In this document: positions 60,314 to 64,000 of the stretch, one piece after another
Layout: the number at the start of each line of letters is the position of its first letter
Numbering within the stretch: the first letter of the stretch is position 1
NCBI GenBank assembly: GCA_034509925.1
Contig: CM067528.1
Span: forward strand, 10,882,001 to 10,946,000
Source: Hirudinaria manillensis
Taxonomy: Eukaryota; Annelida; Clitellata; Hirudinida; Hirudinidae
DNA: 64,000 bases
Direction: 5' to 3'
Notes under the pieces: model-generated
The model's database searches: none
Told to the model about the DNA's origin: nothing
What the model saw: the letters and a program-made list of their open reading frames with translations, nothing else
Translations under genes and position numbers: made by a program

Positions 60314-63300
60314 AAGAAGAAAAGAGAAAGGAAAGAGAGAAATTTAAAAAGTACAACGAACCCTCAATTAGAAACGTGCGTAAGAGAGAAAACGGTAAAA
60401 CCACCACTGTTCGATGGACAAGGACCATGGGCCGTGTTCAGACATCAGTTTGAAACTGCCGCCGTAAGTAACAGATGGACTGAGGAAGAAAAGGCAACAG
60501 AGCTGATTATGGTACTGCGAGGGAGAGCAGCCGAGCTTTTACAAACAATGTTACATTGTAAAGCCTATTCCGAAATAGCAGAAGCAATGGAACGAAGATT
60601 TGGGAATGGCCACATGCTGGAAGTACATAAAAACGAATTAAAAAACCGTACGCAAAAACAGGGCGAATCACTCCAAGAACTAGAGGCTGACGTCAGAAGG
60701 CTCGCATACCTAGCCCACCCAGGACAGTCAACGGATTTCATTGAAAACATCGTAACTGACGCCTTCGTTGACGGGATAAGGGATGCGGAAACCAAAATGG
60801 CACTAAAAATTCATGGAATAAAGGCCAGCCATGAAGCATTGGCGTTTGCAATCTCCATGGAAGCGGCAAGAGCCTCAATCCAAAAAAGCTTGAATGTAAA
60901 GAAAATTGAAGCTCAGGAAGACAGAGGCAAGGAGAAAGATAAAGATAATGACAAAGACAGAGAGATGATTACAAAAATAGCTCGACAAATCAATGACCTC
61001 AGCAAGCCCCAAAGAAACTTAAGATTCCAGGTAGTAGATAGAAGACCAAGGTGCTTCAGGTGCAACAAGCCTGGCCATTTAGCCCGAGAATGTAGAACGA
61101 CCTTCTCCAAAAATCGGCAATACTGGAGAGAGCCCTATAAATCAGAAAAACCTGAAGCTACTAATTTTAAGGGGCAAAGATCGTTTCAGCAAACTCGAAA
61201 TGCCCCACTCGTCTTTCACGTTACAGCATTAGGAAAAGGATCATCACTAGAGGTTAAAGGGAAAATTGGAGGGAAAGAATATAATCTTGTAATAGACACA
61301 GGGGCATCTACTTCTATTGTCCAACCAAAGTTGGCAAGAAACAGTAAAGTAACGACCAACAACTACAAGCTAAAAACAGCCACCGGAGAATTAGTGCCAG
61401 TTCAAGGAACCACAACTATTACAGTGGATTTAGGAGGCAAGTCATTCGAACAGGAATTTATGATAGCCAATATAACAGACGAATGTATACTGGGATTGGA
61501 TTTCATGCGACGCTATGGAATTTCCATTGACATGAAGGGCGGCACCCTTCAACAAGGAGCAATGGAGATTCCTCTACACTACGGAGGTACAGAAGTCAAA
61601 GACACGTTTGTAAAAGTATTACAAAACGAGACCATCCCGGCACAGTCGGAAAGCTTAATTTGGGGCGGGCTAGAAGGCGACTATACAAAATTTGGTATAG
61701 GAGCAGTCGAAGATCAATCGGGCATTGGCCAAGGACTACTAATAGGACGAGCACTAGTCAAGCTGAACACCGGCAGAGTTCCACTGAGGGTAATGAATCT
61801 ATCTGACCAGGAACAACAGATCAAAGCAGGAACACCTATCGCACTTTGCAGGAACGTGGAACGCATATTAACATTAGATGGAAGTGGAAATAAGCATATC
61901 AAAAGGGATACTATGTCTAAACCATTAATGGACAATCTCCTGAAAGATTTAGACAAAACTCTACAAAAAGAAGATTATCAACAAGCGAAAAATCTGCTTA
62001 GCGAATTTCAGGATATAATGGCTGAACAAGACAGCCCTTTGGGTAGGACTAACCTCGTGCAACATCAAATAAATACGGCCGGTGCTAAACCCATTCGACA
62101 AAACCCCCGTCCACTTCCTTTAGCTACAAGAGCAAACGCCAAGGAAATGATAAAAGAAATGCAAGACCAAGGGGTTATTGAACCGTCAAATAGCCCCTGG
62201 AGCTCACCGGTGGTACTCGTTAAGAAGAAAGACGGATCACTTCGTTTTTGTGTCGACTATAGAAAGCTGAACGAAATGACACTTAAGGACAGCTACCCCT
62301 TACCTAGAATCGATGACACTTTAGACACTCTCTCGGGATCAAAAATTTTTTCCACATTAGATCTCAAAAGTGGTTACTGGCAAGTGGAGTTACATCCTGA
62401 CGATAAAGAAAAAACGGCTTTCTCGACAGGTGAAGGACTATGGCAATTCACTGTCATGCCGTTCGGGCTATGCAATGCCCCAGCGACGTTTGAAAGATTA
62501 ATGGAACATATACTAAGGGGACTCAATTGGAAAGTATGCCTAGTATATTTGGATGACATAATTGTTGTCGGAAAAACATTTGGAGAACATTTAGACAACC
62601 TCCGAGAAGTGTTTAGTAGGATTAGAGAGGCAGGCATGAAACTGAGTCCAAAGAAATGCTCACTCTTTAAAAAAGAAGTCAAATACCTTGGCCATATCGT
62701 GTCTTCTGAAGGTGTTAGTACAGATCCAGATAAAGTCGAGGTAGTAAAAAATTGGCCTGTACCCAAAAATATCCAAGAACTTCAAAGCTTCTTAGGACTT
62801 TGTACCTATTACAGACGATTTATTGCCAACTTTTCAAACATCGCAAAAAGCCTTCATGAGCTTACTGTAAAAGGCAAGCCATTTATCTGGAACGACAGCT
62901 GTGAGAAAGCATTTGATAATCTGAAAGAAGCTATGACAACGGCACCGATCCTGGCATATCCTATTCCCGGATTACCTTTTATCCTCGATACAGATGCCAG
63001 TAACTGTGGAATCGGGGCAGTTCTTTCCCAGCAGGTTGGAAACGAAGAAAAAGTTCTGGCATTTTATAGCCGTTCACTGTCCAAAGCGGAAAGGAACTAT
63101 TGCGTAACCAGGAGAGAATTATTAGCAGCAGTAGAATCCATGAAACACTTCCAGAAATATCTTTTGGGCCAGCCGTTTTTGCTAAGAACGGATCACGCCT
63201 CTCTGAGGTGGCTGTTGAACTTTAAAAACCCAGAAGGTCAAATGGCGAGGTGGATTGAAAGACTACAGGGTTTTCAGTTCAATATTGAACACAGGAGAGG

Positions 63301-64000
63301 TCAAATACACAACAACGCTGATGCGCTATCACGACGTCCTTGTCAACTTAACTGCAGACACTGCAACAACGCAGAGAAAAAACAGGAGACCGAAGAATGT
63401 CGACAAATTCGTATCACGGCTCCCGAACCCTGGACAGAAAGCGGGTTACGAGATCTACAATTAAGAGACGAAGCACTTGCACCCATACTACAGTGGATGG
63501 AGGCCGGGGTGAAACCAGATTGGCAACAGATAGCGGAGCACGGAGAAGTTACTAAGTCCTATTGGGCACAGTGGGATTCCTTGAGAATTAGTAATGGACT
63601 CCTACATAGGAAGTGGGAAACAGAGGATGGCACCGACTATCACCTTCAAATAGTACTTCCGAGATCTTGCGTCTCTGAAGTGTTACAAGAATTCCATAAC
63701 GGAACCTCAGGTGGACACCTAGGAGTGAATAAAACCATCAGGAAGGTGAGGGAGAGGTTTTACTGGTTGCACTACAAACAAGACGTTGAGGAGTGGTGTA
63801 GAAATTGCAATAATTGCGCAACCAGTAAAGGTCCTCAAAAGAAGACTAAAGGTCTAATGCAACCTTATAATGTGGGAGTACCTTTTGAAAGAATAGCTTT
63901 GGATATTGCCGGACCATTCCCTGCATCAAAAAAGGGAAATCGGTACATATTAGTGATCAGCGATTACTTCACCAAATGGACCGAAGCGTTTGCACTGCCA
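60314..64000 (+). CDS. pol: Retroelement Gag-Pol polyprotein (incomplete at window edge)
   Basis: One uninterrupted frame to the window end. The capsid region starts near 60392 (PPLFDGQGPW). A CCHC zinc knuckle CFRCNKPGHLAREC is at 61052-61093. The aspartic protease has VIDTGAS at about 61289 and the matching LGLDF. Reverse transcriptase has FSTLDLKSGYWQ and YLDD at 62546-62557. RNase H has LDTDAS at about 62983. Integrase has the zinc-binding HHCC region (GGHLGVNK, CRNCNNC) at about 63690-63820 and the first core Asp in LDIAGPFP at about 63900. Gag and Pol are in the same frame, without a stop between them. Confidence 0.9.

Larger units (their letters stand above)
59191..64000 (+). mobile_element. 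Ty3/gypsy LTR retrotransposon with SAP-domain Gag (runs off the window)
   Basis: The parts in order are: a short 3' internal remnant ending in a purine tract (about 59191-59310), an LTR (59311-59607), a primer-binding site, Gag, and a long Gag-Pol frame open to the window edge. The order protease, reverse transcriptase, RNase H, integrase is that of Ty3/gypsy. It lies in the last intron of F17 in the same orientation. The 3' LTR is outside the window, so age cannot be judged. Confidence 0.88.

Noticed and set aside
1-64000. CRISPR array, tRNA or rRNA genes
   Set aside because: No regularly spaced repeats with unique spacers and no recognisable tRNA or rRNA sequence were seen; the only tRNA-like match is the 19-base primer-binding site.

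Overview
The window is a piece of an animal nuclear genome. Genes are split by many short, AT-rich GT-AG introns, intergenic DNA is strongly AT-rich with simple repeats, and both LTR and non-LTR retroelement sequence is present. An AT-rich invertebrate, possibly an arthropod, fits best; the sequence alone does not settle the lineage. All exon coordinates were read by hand and checked by splice-site dinucleotides and codon phase.

The dominant feature (5.5-46 kb and 56-59 kb, all on the + strand) is a tandem family of secreted fibrinogen C-terminal (FReD) lectin-like proteins, here called F1 to F17. The standard gene has seven coding exons with intron phases 1,2,1,0,1,1: a signal peptide; a 'GHWEEW..CGT.E.RC' exon; a short exon with two Cys; an exon replacing the usual start of the FReD; '[19 protein letters not shown]'; 'L.ALN.LT...YSGTAG'; and the ligand-binding exon 'STQDQDHD...NCAV..RGAWWY..CH.SNLNG'. 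Nine copies read as intact (F2, F4, F5, F6, F9, F10, F11, F13, F16). F15 has a damaged splice acceptor. F3 and F17 each have one nonsense codon. F1, F7, F8, F12 and F14 are broken or partial. From about 23 kb to 46 kb the array is built from a two-gene unit: a type-B gene (intact only as F10, relics elsewhere) followed by a type-A gene (F6, F9, F11, F13, F15).

Other genes sit between or beside the FReD genes. Two intronless STEEP1 (CXorf56/UPF0428) paralogues lie on the - strand at 12.1 and 17.5 kb, inside a segmental duplication. An RBM18-like single-exon RNA-binding protein gene is at 16.0 kb. A multi-exon PARP10/14-like gene runs on the - strand from 54.2 to 47.1 kb; it has RRM- and KH-like modules, no macrodomain that I can see, and a catalytic triad changed from H-Y-L to Y-Y-L. 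Secreted FReD lectins, STEEP1 (STING trafficking) and PARP14-like proteins are all linked to innate immunity in other animals; that they act together here is inference.

Mobile DNA: a Ty3/gypsy element with an N-terminal SAP domain in its Gag fills 59.2-64.0 kb and lies in the last intron of F17. An 814-bp TIR element with a 6-bp target duplication lies in a PARP intron. A non-LTR retrotransposon 3' end lies at 55.3 kb, with a second tail at 22.2 kb. A decayed repeated ORF lies at 22.6-23.2 kb. No rRNA, tRNA or CRISPR was recognised.
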